DNA from: Acanthochlamys bracteata
Taxonomy: Eukaryota; Streptophyta; Magnoliopsida; Pandanales; Velloziaceae
Direction: 5' to 3'
NCBI GenBank assembly: GCA_019914995.1
Contig: JAFKAK010000421.1
Location: 1-64,000, forward strand
Length of the DNA stretch: 64,000 nt
The notes below the pieces were generated by a model, which made no database searches, was not told where the DNA came from, and saw only the letters and a list, made by a program, of their open reading frames with translations. This document shows, in pieces, positions 34,192 through 46,123 of this stretch; position 1 is the stretch's first letter; each line of letters opens with the position of its first letter. A program made the position numbers and the translations under genes.

Positions 34192-35991
34192 TCACTGCTT
34201 ATGCAGCCCTGCTCGCGTCAAACGCCGGCGTAGCCTTCCGGCGGTGGGCGCTCGCTCCGGGCGTCCCCTGCCATAGGCCACATCCTCGACCATTCTGGCA
34301 TCCAACTCATCCAGATCCGTCGCGGGTAAGTCCAAGTTTGGTATTTGCGTCGCGGCTGTGTGATATTCTGCCTGGCCAAAGAAACGGTGACGGCGGTAGG
34401 TCTCCAAATTCAGCGCTGGCGCCACGCCGTTGATCAGAGCGGACGACCGGCATATCGAAACCATTGTGCTGGAGCACCAAAGTCGTAGAATGCTGGATGT
34501 TGCTGTGCTGCTCGATCTGGGGCTGATTGCCGTGGAGAGTCGGGTCGCTCGGAGCGGGCGCGGCTGTGGGGGGTGATATGGAATTGTTGAGACAAAGGTA
34601 GGACAGAGTCGACAGGAATCTGTGGTTGCGACTTCAACGCTGGCTGGGCCATTTTGTATCCTCTCGATAGCAAAGACCCTTGTTCATTTCTACTACACTC
34701 AGGCAACCCGGATGACCTGGCTGACCGTGCCCTTGATGCGCATCCAGTGGAAAGACTCCGCCATTGTAGCTGTCGTCTTGTTGATGCCTGTGCGCTTTGT
34801 GGTGCAACGTCACGGTTACACCCTGTACTGACGCTGAGGATCTGATATCACCTCCTTGCCCTTGAGCATGAGCCGTTCTGGCCCTGCTGAACTAGCTGGG
34901 TATAACTTGTAATGTTGCTGCAGCACTGTGGAGACGACTCTTCTCTGCTCATCGCCGCCGTGTGGGTACTTGCTGTTCTTGAGGCAGAAGGGATCTTGTC
35001 GAACCGCTCCTCGGGAAACAAAGTCGTCATCTTGACCAAGATTCTGCTATAGATGATGGCATCAACGAGTTCGCCTGATATGACGCCAGATTGCCACAAC
35101 CTTGACACGGCCAAGCCGCTTGAAACCAAGCGCATCCCATATTCGGCAGGAAGCAACATTGGTCTCGTAGACGAGATTGAAGACAGAGTACGTGTAGCCC
35201 TGCGGAGATTAGGTGAACATTGCTCCGGAGGTCTTCACGAACTGTAGACTTACCAATTTAGGTGCCCAGTCAAGATATATCTCACCCATTAGACGACCCA
35301 CACCGCGATTTCGCGATGCATTGTGACCAAGAAACCGCCATTGCAATACATGGCTAGATCGACCCGGGATAGTTCGGCTTGATATAGAAGCTGCCTAGGC
35401 ACTCCCGTTCCCAGTCACAGCCGCTGCGCGCCATTGCGTGTATTTGTCGCCCATCATGCACCTCACCTAGCAACATGATGGCCCCGAACACACCGGAACC
35501 AAGGGGCCAAAGTTCTGAGGGAGTATAACCATGGATATGTGTCGCCCTTTCCGATTTTCCCTGCCCTAGCTGGTCGCAAAGGTGCACGCAGGGTTATAGG
35601 AACTGATTAGGGGCCGAAACGGTAAATGACAGTCGCGATTGTAACGCGATCGCGTAATGTCACTTGACGAGGAGCGACGCCCATTAGTAATGGATTGCCC
35701 GGCGGCGGATAAGGCACATTGCCCGATGTGCGCAGAATAACAGGCGCGGTCGGGTCTTCCATCATAGCCGGCATGGTAGGTGCACATACTGGGCTTTGGT
35801 AAAGTGTATCCTGGGGTAATACACAGCCAAAACGGCTGGTTTTCGGAAACCTTGCTGAGGTCAGTGCGTTGAAGCATTGCGCGGGTGAGGCGCTGAATGG
35901 GTGCGCGGGTAAACGCCCCAACACCCGAAAATCGAAATTGGGTAGTGCACATGTGGTGTGTGTGCTGATGAGAGACCGTACTATTGAGCAA
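34192..35991 (-). CDS. Spt10-like GNAT acetyltransferase with integrase-type zinc finger
   Basis: Yeast Spt10 is a nuclear GNAT-fold protein that activates histone genes through an HHCC, integrase-like zinc finger. N-terminal parts: RTDLSKVSENQPFWLCITPG, TLPKPVCAPTMPA, VTLRDRVTIATVI. GNAT core: ECLGSFYIKPNYPG, acetyl-CoA loop RNRGVGRLMG, EIYLDWAPKL, GYTYSVFNLVYETNVAS, RIWDALGFKRLGRVK, GELVDAIIYSR. Then ERFDKI, KYPHGGDEQ and LMLKGKEVISDPQRQY. The finger region reads GINKTTATMAESFHWMRIKG followed by VSQVIR and a frame-broken Cys pair near 34700. The tail to 34192 is disordered and Gln/Pro-rich. At least six frame changes. Spt10-type function is inferred from domain order. Confidence 0.72.
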
Positions 35992-37379
35992 AGATACTGA
36001 ACTTACTTTGCTCGCGGGGGATCACATATACTGGGAGGCGTGACTCGATTGATCAGTGTGATCGAAGATGGTTTGAAAGACCCTAACTTTTCGCTTGCCC
36101 AACTGGTTTTAGGCTTGTAGCCAAGGCGCAGCTTGGTGATATCGCCTACTTTCCATCACTAATGTTCTCGGTGATCCGAGGAAGAGCTTATTCACTTGCA
36201 GAAAACAGGGCATGAATTATAGGGCACGATAAATACCGTGGGTGACACCAACAAAATTATCTGAAACCTGCAATTCTTGCAGGTTAATAGACTGCGAGCC
36301 TTTCTTCCCTTTTTGAGATTGGCTTGACATTGTGCACGATAACATCGCGTCTTCTTAGAAATGATGCCAAAAGAGATAGGCCCGTGGAGGAGAGGAGGCC
36401 GATATGTTTTGGTGGGTAGTAGCGCTATCCTACCATAGGTAATGCCCGACGCCTGGGCGTAAGAATCAGCATACTAGTTGTCCGACACCTGCGGCTGTGT
36501 TGTGCGTACCTGAGTCCCCTTTACGTTGCACATGGTCTTGAAATCAACGCTTCCACCGCCTGTACATCGTGGTCTCAGCTTCCCACAGGATATGCGGAGA
36601 TTGGCCTTTCTCCACCTCACACAACCGTAGAGGACTCACCAACTCATTTCTGTGTATATCAAGGTAGAATCGCGTCTTTATCTGGCATCCGATTTTCGTT
36701 TGGTCCAGCTTGACCGTAATAATCACGACCTTTTGCGCAAGATTGTCCCAATTTTCAGAGAGGAAACATGATCATGAAGTAATCTAAGAACATCGCACCG
36801 AATCCTATATGACTTTGGCAGATTCTTCCCACTAATCTTCGCTGGCCATGACGCATCACAAATCCGAAATATTATATCTGTCCTGGTTTCAATAGACTCT
36901 CATAACATTATGAGAACAGACAACCATTATACACAGAAATGGTACAGAAGTGAAGAGCATGGCTTCAGTGGCAGGCTTGGAAGTAGGTCGAATACACTCC
37001 CATCCTGACATGATCATATCCAGATGAAAAATAGTCTAGCTGTAACGAAATCGACCTCGACCCCAGCCGCGCTTCGTTTGGAGCATCTGCAGCGACTATT
37101 CTGCGCTACTGGGAAACCATTGTTTTAACAGCACGGAAGAGACATTCGCTTTGATGCGACGTGATCTGAAACCGATCGATCGAGATCGCATGAGGACTCC
37201 GCTGTACCAGCTACCTCCACAAAGGCGAGCTGAGGCGAAGGAGCAGCACAGACATATCTTCGAGATACGATCAACGAATTCAACGAGGATGAATCGCAGG
37301 TATAGCCATTGACTATCACAGCACCAACTCACTAGCCAAACGTGTGCTTCGACACGTCGGGTGAGACACCTGTGCAACC
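35992..37379. other. Intergenic, about 1.4 kb, little evidence of genes
   Basis: The N-terminal half of the following GMC gene should lie here if that gene were whole, but I see no GxGxxG FAD-binding segment. A minus-strand frame at 36544-36726 (TRFYLDIHRNELVSPLRLCE) looks protein-like but is isolated. Confidence 0.35.
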
Positions 37380-38371
37380 GGTCTCCCTACCTTTGCAGGA
37401 CAAGCTCTCACCGCGCCGGATCGACGCAACAACGGTCTCCAAGTCGTCGAACCTCTCAACGTCACGGGAACAGAGAGTGGATCATCCCGGAGTATCTTCA
37501 ATACCCGCAGATCCTCCAGCCAGGTGGCGCTGGGCCCAGGACGAGCTCGAGAGCTAAACATATCGGCGGGTCAAGAACTTCCGGCTGTCGGCACCAACCT
37601 GATCGACAACCTGAAGCCGTCACAAGTTGAAGCATCGTCACTCCTATGGTTTGACGTTCGCCAACCGCACTAGCTTCCTTGCACCCGGCTATCCCTGTTT
37701 GCAAGAATGGAAGGAGCACGGCACCGGTCCATATGGTGGCGGGCGCAGCCCCAACAGGCTTTGCTGTACCGCCAAATGGAAGCGGACGGCAGACGCAGAC
37801 CCTCTCTTGTTCGATGCTGTAGGCGCGGTCTTCGTTGGGTACTTCCCGATTTTCGTCCGCGCAAGCACCACCAAACACGTCGTTCTGGTCCGTGGTCAAG
37901 ATGCAATACCAGAACCACGCAGGCACGGTGACGTTGCGCTTGGCGGACCCGCAGGACCCGCGTATCATCAACTTCAACTATTTCCTAAGGCCGTGAGCAA
38001 CCTGCAGGCCTTGCCGCGAGGGTATCAGTTCTATTGATATGTGCTGACGTACCACGCCGCCGCTGTATGCACCGTATAATGTGGTCAGACCGGATCCGAG
38101 TGTCGATATGAACCGGGCTATCGCGGATCACGTTTTCGCATTGGCGCGTGGAACGCCGCATTGACTGAACGACACGACTCTTGTGAGGATTCGACATTCC
38201 GGGTCTGTGGCTTGATGGCTGAGGTAGTTGATGCGACTGTCTTCCGGAATACGCCTGGTGGTTTCTGATCTTGCCGACGTTCCTGATGGCACGAAGGCTT
38301 CGGATAATGTTCTGCAGGATGCTGGTGGGGATGTGCAGGTGCGAGTGCGCGCGAGCACGCAGCGGGCCTGA
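37380..38371 (+). pseudogene. Partial GMC oxidoreductase (AA3-like), C-terminal part
   Basis: GMC flavoenzymes oxidise sugars, alcohols or choline. Only the second half is visible. ILQPGGAGPR with DELE, LNISAGQELPAVGTNLIDNL and EASSLLWFDV match the substrate-domain entrance. WKEHGTGPYGG, VTLRLADPQDPRIINFNYF, NRAIADHVFAL and the C-terminal signature VVDATVFRNTPGG then IVLPTFLMA follow, ending ASDNVLQDAGGDVQVRVRAS at 38371. The N-terminal FAD-binding Rossmann part and the usual 'LSAGA' stretch are missing or unreadable, and the HWGH/HHAS-type catalytic His motif could not be seen. Hence partial or decayed. A missing stretch of assembly is the other explanation. Confidence 0.6.
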
Positions 38372-38466
38372 CTGCGCAGTCTTACGAAGATCTGCCACCA
38401 TGGATATATCGTCCCAAACACTGCTAGCAAGAGGTCAATTGCACGGTGTTAGTGTGGCGGTGCGGA

Positions 38467-38773
38467 TTAGAGAATGACGTCGTCTACATAGTGTTCCCAT
38501 TGCAGCGTGCCAACGGGTACGACAGATATCTCCACGGCTTCCATGGAATTTCACCCAAATTTGAAATGCCTGATCCGGTGCGTCAGACTGGGAGATGATC
38601 AACAAAGAAATGGTCTGAGCGGGCAGGCCAAGCGAGAGACCTGACAAGGGTCTTAGACTGTAATCCAAGATGTCCTCGTCCCGATGTGGGCAGAACATCA
38701 ATGCCAGTCCTCTTTCTTTCTGGCTTCTGGCCTTGGCTTGGCTGGGCCTTGGTGTAGCCTGTCCGTTTCTCAC
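38467..38773 (-). CDS. Hypothetical protein, C-terminal part
   Basis: Minus-strand reading: FCPHRDEDILDYSLRPLSGL, then QTISLLIISQSDAPDQAFQI, WVKFHGSRGDI, and after one frame change SVVPVGTLQWEHYVDDVIL with a stop at 38467. The clean, low-redundancy C-terminus looks like a genuine conserved protein, but I do not recognise the family. The upstream exon is unclear; AIFTALQILRKRPS near 38800 may belong. Confidence 0.45.
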
Positions 38774-38992
38774 GACGGCCGTTTGCGAAGTATTTGCAGT
38801 GCGGTGAAAATCGCCCTAGGAACTTGGTCCTCGCGCGGTTACATCATCGCCCAGCCTTCGCCAATAGTGTCGCTACTGGCGGTACCAGGCTAGGACCTGG
38901 CAGCCCGAAGCGCCTCCTCTCGTGCCAAAACAAGTCCAACATGTTGCTAATCCCTTAGTCTTCACAACTGAGCATCGTAGGCTGCCCATCAA

Positions 38993-41034
38993 ATGGACAA
39001 TGTTGAAGGTGAAGGCGCGGTCGGCGCGCAACAGAGTCGCGGAAAGCGCGCGTCTCGCGGCGATGGAAGTGCCTCACTCTCGGAACCACACTCGCGCCTT
39101 CCCCAGACGACAACGCCAGCACCGCGGCTGTAAACGAGGGCTACCTAGGCATCTGCTGCGCGCGACTTCGCCGCACCCAGCGTCCAGCGCGTACACCAAC
39201 CTGTGGTCGGCCCCCGACCTCCTTACAGTCTTCTGTGGATGCCGGTCTTCTGTCAGTGCCCACGCCGCAAAGCAACAATGGCAACCGCGCCCAGGCACCT
39301 TCCGGGTAGGCGCCTTCCTGGCTAATCACGCTGCGTCAGAACGGCAGTCGCTAACAATGTCCTAGAGGAAGGAGCGGACGGGGCACGCAGCAACCCGCAC
39401 CACAGCGCCGACCCGTTGTTTGGCATGCGCCAGTCCAGCATTGATTCGCCGGATGCCTTCCGTGGAAGAACTGCGAGCACAACGGGGCATACGCACATCA
39501 GAATGCTCTCCGCCAACGCCCTACAACACACGAGCTACGGTTGCCTGCCCTGGAGGAAGGGGTCCCGCCAGAGCCCATCAATAGTGGCTCCACGACCTCC
39601 ACTGAGTCGGATAGCCTGCGCACAGAGCCCAACAGGCTGTCAAGGGCAACCAGCGCGGTTCCCCGCCAAACTGGGCTTCAAGTCAAAGAAAGGACGGACA
39701 AGGAGAAGGATGTCGGCGGCGGCAGGTGACCACCACCCTCGGCCCCTAGGGTCGGCCCTGAACAATTACACTGAACATGGTCGATGTCCTGACACACTCG
39801 GTAGGCATTCACCATCCTTCGCGCATGTTGCACTAACGAAGACAGACTCCTGAAGTGCAGACCTCACATCCATCACCAACATCCAGAACTCGCTCTTCGT
39901 CCCCAATCTGGGTAGATCTGTCAACCGCCGGCAGACCTACAACTTACAGCGCGCACCCAGCGAGAGGCAAAGCTTGGAGGACATCAACTGAATCTTGGCG
40001 CTCGCTCAACAAGCACGCGAGGACGCCAGGCTCCTTGCTTGCAGCGCACACCAGACCGAAGGTACGGATGGCTACTTTGGCTACCATCGACTCACACCTG
40101 AGTGACTCGCTATGCGGAAAAAGCTCCTCACGGTACAACCCTCGATGACTGTCAAGAGCAGACAAGAATTGAACGATCAGCGTCAGGCATGGCGTTGCAT
40201 CTACGGGGTCCAAGTTCAAGCGCTCCATGAGGGGGGTTCGGGCAATATGTTAGACGACGTAAGCAGTTCCGGCTTGTTTACACCTACATTAGCTAACAGC
40301 TGTAGCGCTCGGCTTTTTAGTCACCCCCACGCGTACGGACCTTGATCACCTTGTTCGGCCTCGCCTGGGTCCCCTAACCTTGATCGGCTGGATCAACGTA
40401 GGCGGTCGGCAGATCTATACGTCCACATCATCGACAGCGTTCTGGTCGCCCTTTTCGCCGTCGTGGTGACGGCCTTGCGCCTTTCCGGGCATAGACACCA
40501 CCACATGATCTTCATAGCGCATTACCACCAATATACCTGGTCACGCCGAAGAAAGAACATGCTTTCCGGAACTTCGCGACCACAATGATTGCTCCTCTAA
40601 TAACGCTCCCCATGTCTGGTCGAAATAACACCGATCCTGGAGGATCCAGAAAAGCAGTGGAGTTCACTGCGCTTACGCCTAAGCAGCAGGCCAAGTTGAG
40701 CACCACAAGCTCAAATTTTGCAAGTCACATTCTTTCTACAAACCTCACGAAACGGATACACATTACGCTTTTTCCACTGCGCTTGCTGGTTGCCATTGTT
40801 GTGCTTCTGGATTGTCATTCCTTGCTCCAGATCTCGCTCGGTTCCGTCACCTGGGGTTGGTATTATATGATCGACCGTTCGCCGTTACCACGGTGATCCT
40901 GTGCTGCTCGGATTACTTGTATCGCTGCAGCCGGTCTCCTCATCACGATTGAGACCGTCGGACAAGGAAGGTTGATGTCTTGGAAACGCATCAACAGACA
41001 GGAGTTAACTGAAGAGGCTATGCACTATGAGTAG
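38993..41034 (+). CDS. Fungal integral membrane protein (DUF2985-like)
   Basis: A long Ser/Pro-rich, probably cytosolic N-terminal half starts MDNVEGEGAVGAQQSRGKR. It has an internal intron-like GTAAACGAGG...CCCAG (about 39131-39180) and passes through SLFVPNLGRSVNRRQTYNLQ and QRAPSERQSLEDIN. The membrane half then reads GNMLDDV, YSARLFSHPHAYGPDH, LIGWINVGGRQIY, HIIDSVLVALFAVVVT, HMIFIAHYHQYTW, the loop LTPKQQAKL, FPLRLLVAIVVLLDCHSLLQ, ISLGSVTWGW, TTVILCCSDY and RQELTEEAMHYE at 41034. I remember this pattern from fungal proteins carrying DUF2985. At least eight frame changes. Function unknown. Confidence 0.68.
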
Positions 41035-42642
41035 AAAAGAAGAGAGAACGAGAGAGCGAAAGGAAAGGGAAGATAACGAGGGCAGAGCAAAAGGGTAGGA
41101 CCAGCTTACATCTTCATCGCCATCGCAAATCGGAGGAGATATCTCGCATGGGGAAGAGGCCGGGCAAGGAGGCGCCAGCTGAGAGCGCGTATCCGTGATG
41201 TGGTTTGTGGTGTGATAAAATTTCTGCATTTTACAAGCGCTTTTTAGAACGGAGAGTCTTGATAACACCAATCCCAGCTTCTGGAACCCAGAAGCTGGTA
41301 TCTTACTTGTATGAGTACTTGAGGAACTGGTCGATCATGCTCATTTTTGAGTCGATCTACTGAAATGCAGGGGTCGCAGAGTCGGGACAGGACGCTCACG
41401 GCGGGTTATTGTGAATTTGTCCGAGAGATTCGGTTGCATATGCGCTCCACAATGTTCAGGCATCAGCCCGGTTCCTGACTCCCTACCTCCATACATACCC
41501 CGGGATTTCGGAAATGCAGATCCAAGTTACCCACGACTCTTGAGCCGCTTTCTGCCTGCAACAAAGAACGTAGCCACTCGCTAGGAATTGTCCGAAACCA
41601 CAGGCCATAAGGAATGACAAGGGCGGATCAGTGTGGAGGGATGAGGTCAGCGCGGGAGACGAGGGTGAAGTGGAGAGGAAGCGAGACGGGGGTCAGGAGA
41701 ATATTTTGATGAGCTATCATGGGATTTGCAGGAGGTTACTGTGAGTGTAAAGAGTGAGAGGCGGAGTGTTGAGTACGCGGGGAATCTGGGAGTGGGGTGA
41801 TGGGAAGGTGGGTTGTTGAGTATACGTTGAATGGCGTTGTATCTTCGCTGGCAAGTCATCTTTGCACTGCTATTGTTTGGGACTTATTGGCAGGGTCGTT
41901 GTTATGCGAGTTGTGCAGTGACTTGAGGATATTTTCATTCGCAGGTGTTGGACTAGCTCGCCTGTGCTTCTGCGCAACATCTCGTCAGCCATCACCAGTC
42001 GTGATACCTGCCATCCGGTAAACCGACTTGATGATCGTAAGGTTCGCGTGTGCAGCATTGGGCATTTAGGGTCGCGATCAACGATCAACGCTTGTCGAGA
42101 TATGCTAGTCCAGAACAGGCTAGAGTCCACCCCACGACGCAGGTGCGCCCCACACCCCGGAAGACCTCCAGCTGAAACCGCCTTGCACTTTCGGCACTGC
42201 TCAAACCCGAACAGCAAGCGGCTTTCAACACTTGGTACCTTTGGACTATCCACTGCTTTCCACTTAAGCCGGACATACGGTGAACGTGTGTTCGAGAGTT
42301 CCGGTAGCGGCAAGGCAGTAAGTAAGCAAGCGGCGCAGCAGACGCGTAGCTGCTGGCCTGCAAACAATACAGGACGAGCTGATCTCGTGACACTCGAGGG
42401 GTACGGTTCTTTTCAGGAAAGTGGGAAGAGCTGGTAGGGAACGAAATGGCCGATTTGACGTTCACGTTCGGCTCGAGCTATGGTGGTGGCTCGAGCAGTG
42501 GTCTGCGGAAGAGGCTGAGGAACGGCCTATGAACAGTCGAGTGGGAAGGCCCCAAGCATGATTGAAGATAGAAGGGTTGCTGTCAGTGCTTTGAGGTAAG
42601 TCTTTGCTCTCAAAATCTCTTTTTCAGGGTCTCCACAGTACC
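41035..42642. other. Intergenic, about 1.6 kb, with a possible FAD-oxidoreductase scrap
   Basis: Purine-rich 3' flank of the membrane protein gene up to about 41100, then a perfect hairpin at 41274-41298. At 42226-42300 the reading GTFGLSTAFHLSRTYGERV looks like the N-terminal Rossmann motif of DAO-type FAD oxidoreductases, but the remainder of such an enzyme does not follow, so it is at most a fragment. Long overlapping frames at 41870-42437 on both strands are otherwise unassigned. Confidence 0.35.
41274..41298. terminator. Perfect 11-bp hairpin, 3-base loop
   Basis: CCAGCTTCTGG, AAC, CCAGAAGCTGG. It lies 240 bases behind the stop of the membrane protein gene. Fungal genes do not use such terminators, so the role is unknown; it may mark a 3' UTR structure or a cruciform. 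Confidence 0.5.
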
Positions 42643-43428
42643 ATGGCACCGGACAGCCAGCTGACCCTCCTCCAGACTAGACTGCGACCTCATCACCATC
42701 AAAGTCGGCAAAGACGACTCCCAACAGAGCTTCAAGATCCACGAGCATGTCATCTGCGACCATACAGAGTACTTCCACAACCACATGAAGGACACCGGAC
42801 GTCCATGAAAGACGAATCGCGCGTCATCGAATTGCCGAATGACAAGCGAGGCCTTCGCGCTCTGGCGCACGGATCTATACCGGGAAACTTGCTATCCTCC
42901 TGAGAATCCCTTCTCCCAGGAAGCTATGGACGAGCGAGACGCACACTATGCTGTGCTGGCCCACGCGTACGTCCTCGGCGAAATGATCCTCGACATCCCC
43001 TTCGCATGAACGCTATCGCGGACGTGTATATTCTCAACGCACGTGGTGTTGATGGCGCACGCGCACACTATCCCACGAATGAGGACGTCGCTGTGCTGTA
43101 TGACGGCACGAGTCCGGATAGTCCGATCCGGAAATTCATCATGGATATCTGGATATACCGGGGCAAGGCGGAATGGCTAGATAAGGAGATAGAAGAAGGT
43201 GTTTTGCCGCGGAGTTCATCGTTGAGATTATGGGAGTTGTTGAAGTCGAAGAAGGTGCGGGAAGTGGAGATGCTGAGTCGGCCGTGGAAGATGACGCATG
43301 AGCAATATTACGATGGCAGGGTGATTATGCATGGGCAGGAGAAGGGTGAGAGGGCGGTGGAGGAGGGCGATGGGCTGTGCGAGCATCGGATGGAGATTTG
43401 TGAGACGTGTTTGTTGGCGGTGGAGTGA
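42643..43428 (+). CDS. BTB/POZ-domain protein
   Basis: BTB domains mediate dimerisation or binding to Cul3 ligases. MAPDSQLTLLQTRL starts at 42643. The BTB core reads CDLITIKVGKDDSQQSFKIH, HEHVICDHTEYFHNHMK, SRVIELPNDK and ARWLYTGKLAIL. The back half follows: HYAVLAHAYVLGEMILDIPF, NAIADVYILNARG, then TSPDSPIRKFIMDIWIYRGK, and a Lys/Glu-rich C-terminus ending CEHRMEICETCLLAVE at 43428. About 250 residues with no zinc finger or Kelch repeat, like many short fungal BTB proteins. The last 140 codons are one open frame; the first half needs about four frame changes. Confidence 0.8.
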
Positions 43429-44943
43429 GTGGTTCTGGGTAGCGCTTGTTTTTGGGTAGCGCTTGTTTTTGGAGGTTGAGTGAGTGATCTGGGTTGGGTA
43501 TACGGCGTTTTTGGGTATTGAGACGTGCGATACCATTTTGATTGTAGGATATCCCTGTCACCACCTGGCAGGAGGCATTGTTAGCTGGTGATCGGAGGGT
43601 TTGCGCTAGGTATCAGAGAACACAGACGAAATTGGACGTCTAGATGATTTTCTATGGTTCATACAATAGACAGAGCGCACGACGCAATATTGGTTGATTT
43701 GCGGGTTTGCCTACATGCGCCTGGGTTACTCCTTTTCTCGTACATGATCAAGCAAGTTGATAGATTTGTCAGTCACAACCGTCCATGATTGTGGGGTATA
43801 TGAGCGAATACATTCCACCGTAGCCTCCGATAGCTAACACTGTAGAGCTAACGCACTATACGCAGTACCTCAAATATCACATCTATCACATTTACAGAGA
43901 CAGAGGTGATCATATCAGCCACCTGCAACAATGTTGCCATTGCGAGCAGCTACCTGCAACCCGGGGTTGCAAAACGCAACAACACCCATCTAATGACCCT
44001 CAAGGGTATATAGCGCCCACTAGAGCTAAAAATAACCACTACAGAGACCATATCATCGTTCATAATGACCATGATGTTGCTTAGTACATACCAAGCTGAC
44101 ATGCACCAGCGAAGGCAAAACTGCTCTATGGTCGCAAAGACACTTACGATGGCGTTACCAAGACCTCCAGAAAAGTTTCTCCTGGCACAGGCGACTGCGA
44201 AACAGTTACGGCTTGTCTTTTTTCCGATACGTCCCGACAACATCCGATTCATGGTATGATGAGAGCCCCGAAGAATGAAGAGACCAGGTTCGGGAGCAAA
44301 GATTCGTAGTCATGGCCCGATCGAATGAGTATCTCAGACAGGAACAATGCTTGCAGACTTGCTGCAAATTACAGAAGAGTTGGTCGCGGAGACGGGCGTC
44401 TACCTTTGAATGAGAAAAGTATTTGGGGGAACTTGCGCAAATGAGGGTAGGAACACAGCCCCAGTTGCGATGAGATCAAAGGGGAGTTGGAGTACCAAAC
44501 CCGGCACGACGGTCTTGAATATTGTCACTTATCTTCTCGATATTTCCTAAGGACTAGTGATGAGGATCGTTGCAACTCAGCCATCAGTCAAGCTCGCATG
44601 TACAGATGAGTCGTCTCGATCCGGCTCAGATACGATGGCCTTATGAAGCATAGACAATTTGTTTGACATGGTGATGAACTATGGTAATGATGCGATATCC
44701 TGCGCCATGCCTTGCTGCTGACGTGTCTCGCTTGTCTAGACATCTCGTATTATTTGCTTCAAAATCTCTCATCGACGCTTGACGATGCACGCTGTGGAAC
44801 TGACCCGACAAAGGCACGGTACGCTGCCTATAGAATCTGCGTATTAACACCATGCAGCGGTAGCAGCTTTACTTCGACTTAATTCTCGGAAGATTCTGCG
44901 ACCACCTCGCATGCAAACGCGGGAACGAGAAACTTAGGAGAAA
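43429..44943. other. Intergenic, about 1.5 kb
   Basis: Immediately after the BTB stop a 17-base unit (GGGTAGCGCTTGTTTTT) is repeated twice in tandem (about 43438-43471). The rest carries only short frames without recognisable families. Confidence 0.4.
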
Positions 44944-45600
44944 ATGAAGAAGCTCAGTCGAAAGCTTCTGCGTCCTCGGCGCGCTCTGCCAATCTTTATA
45001 AACGATATGACGACCAAAATCGTACCAGACTACCAGAGGGCTGACGAAAATAGGCTGATCAAAATATATCTGTATCTCATACCTGATGATCTATTTAGCT
45101 TCCGAGAGTCGGTCACTATCAACCTCTGAGACAGCAGTTGTACTATTTCGAAGGATTCCTTGTCCGAGCTGTCTAATTTCGATACCAGAACCTACGATAT
45201 CTACCTGCACTGGAAGCACGAAAAAGGTACCGACCATCTACAAGAAATCCACAGATTCAGTGCTGTACATCGACAGCGAGGTAATGACGAAGCATGTTAT
45301 AACAAATTGGTGGATCTATCCTTCCAAATGCTATCATGGATACAAAGTTCAATTATGGAAACAGCAACGAATACTGTCTTTTAGTACAAGCTATTGAAAT
45401 AATCTACAAGAGTACTAAAGAAGGTTGCAAAGCCAGGAAGTTCTTAATTGACAAATTGAATGATTTTGGGGATACTGATGCGATCGACAAGGTCAATGGG
45501 CTTGAAAGAGTTTATGGAACATTATATAAGGCCACTCTAACGAAGAATACGCCGCAGCGGTTGGACTTGGAATCGAAACAGACGTACTTAGTGTACCGAG
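44944..45600 (+). CDS. Possible second BTB-like protein
   Basis: Starts MKKLSRKLLRPRRALPIFIN with DMTTKIV, then, after poor sequence, TYDIYLHWKHEKGTD (the strand/helix typical of 'DPxTFxIYLHWLYTG' in BTB proteins), GNDEACYNKLVDLS, and a C-terminal part AIEIIYKSTKEGCKARKFLI with DKLNDFGDTDAI. This C-terminal pattern resembles the back half of short fungal BTB proteins. The middle of the BTB core is too damaged to confirm. The area is AT-richer than the first BTB gene. Confidence 0.45.
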
Positions 45601-46123
45601 GTAACTTATTGGGTCTGGGATATTACATCTTTGGCTTACTTCTTTCCTTCTATTTCTCACCTTTCTTTTTCACCATCCGTTCCTTCTGGTCAGGCGTTAG
45701 CAATCTCAGGCCTCAATGTAACTGTCGATCCTTTTTTTTCGTGGCTCCCTTTTCTTTAGCCGTTGGGATATAATGAGTTTCTTGATGGTGATTTTAGGGC
45801 CGATGTAGACTAGTGGAGCCCACTTGCCGGAATGAAGCTTCTTTACAGCAGGGCTTGTACTCGGTGCCAGAAAACGGTCTCCTTGCAATCTATGCCATGA
45901 AATATAAATTTGTTCCACCTGAAAAATCTCCACGAGGGTGTAGTTCTCCTCTCCTATATCTGATGTAACCACCGAAGATAGTGAGGAGTTCAGATATAGT
46001 ACTAATTCAATAGTTTGAGGGTAGTTTGCCATTACAATGCCCTTCTTGGCAAACACACTTTACTTTGACTTCTATTATGGCACTGTACCATCTGCAAGTT
46101 ATGACTGATCGTCATCTTCCAGG
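45601..46123. other. Unassigned, possible minus-strand coding
   Basis: A minus-strand frame of 116 codons (45706-46056; includes GEENYTLVEIFQVEQIYISW) is open but unfamiliar and overlaps T-rich sequence. No decision possible. Confidence 0.25.

Noticed and set aside
42226-42437. DAO-type FAD oxidoreductase gene
   Set aside because: Only a short Rossmann-like stretch is seen; the next 200 bases do not continue the enzyme. Kept only as a remark in the intergenic entry.
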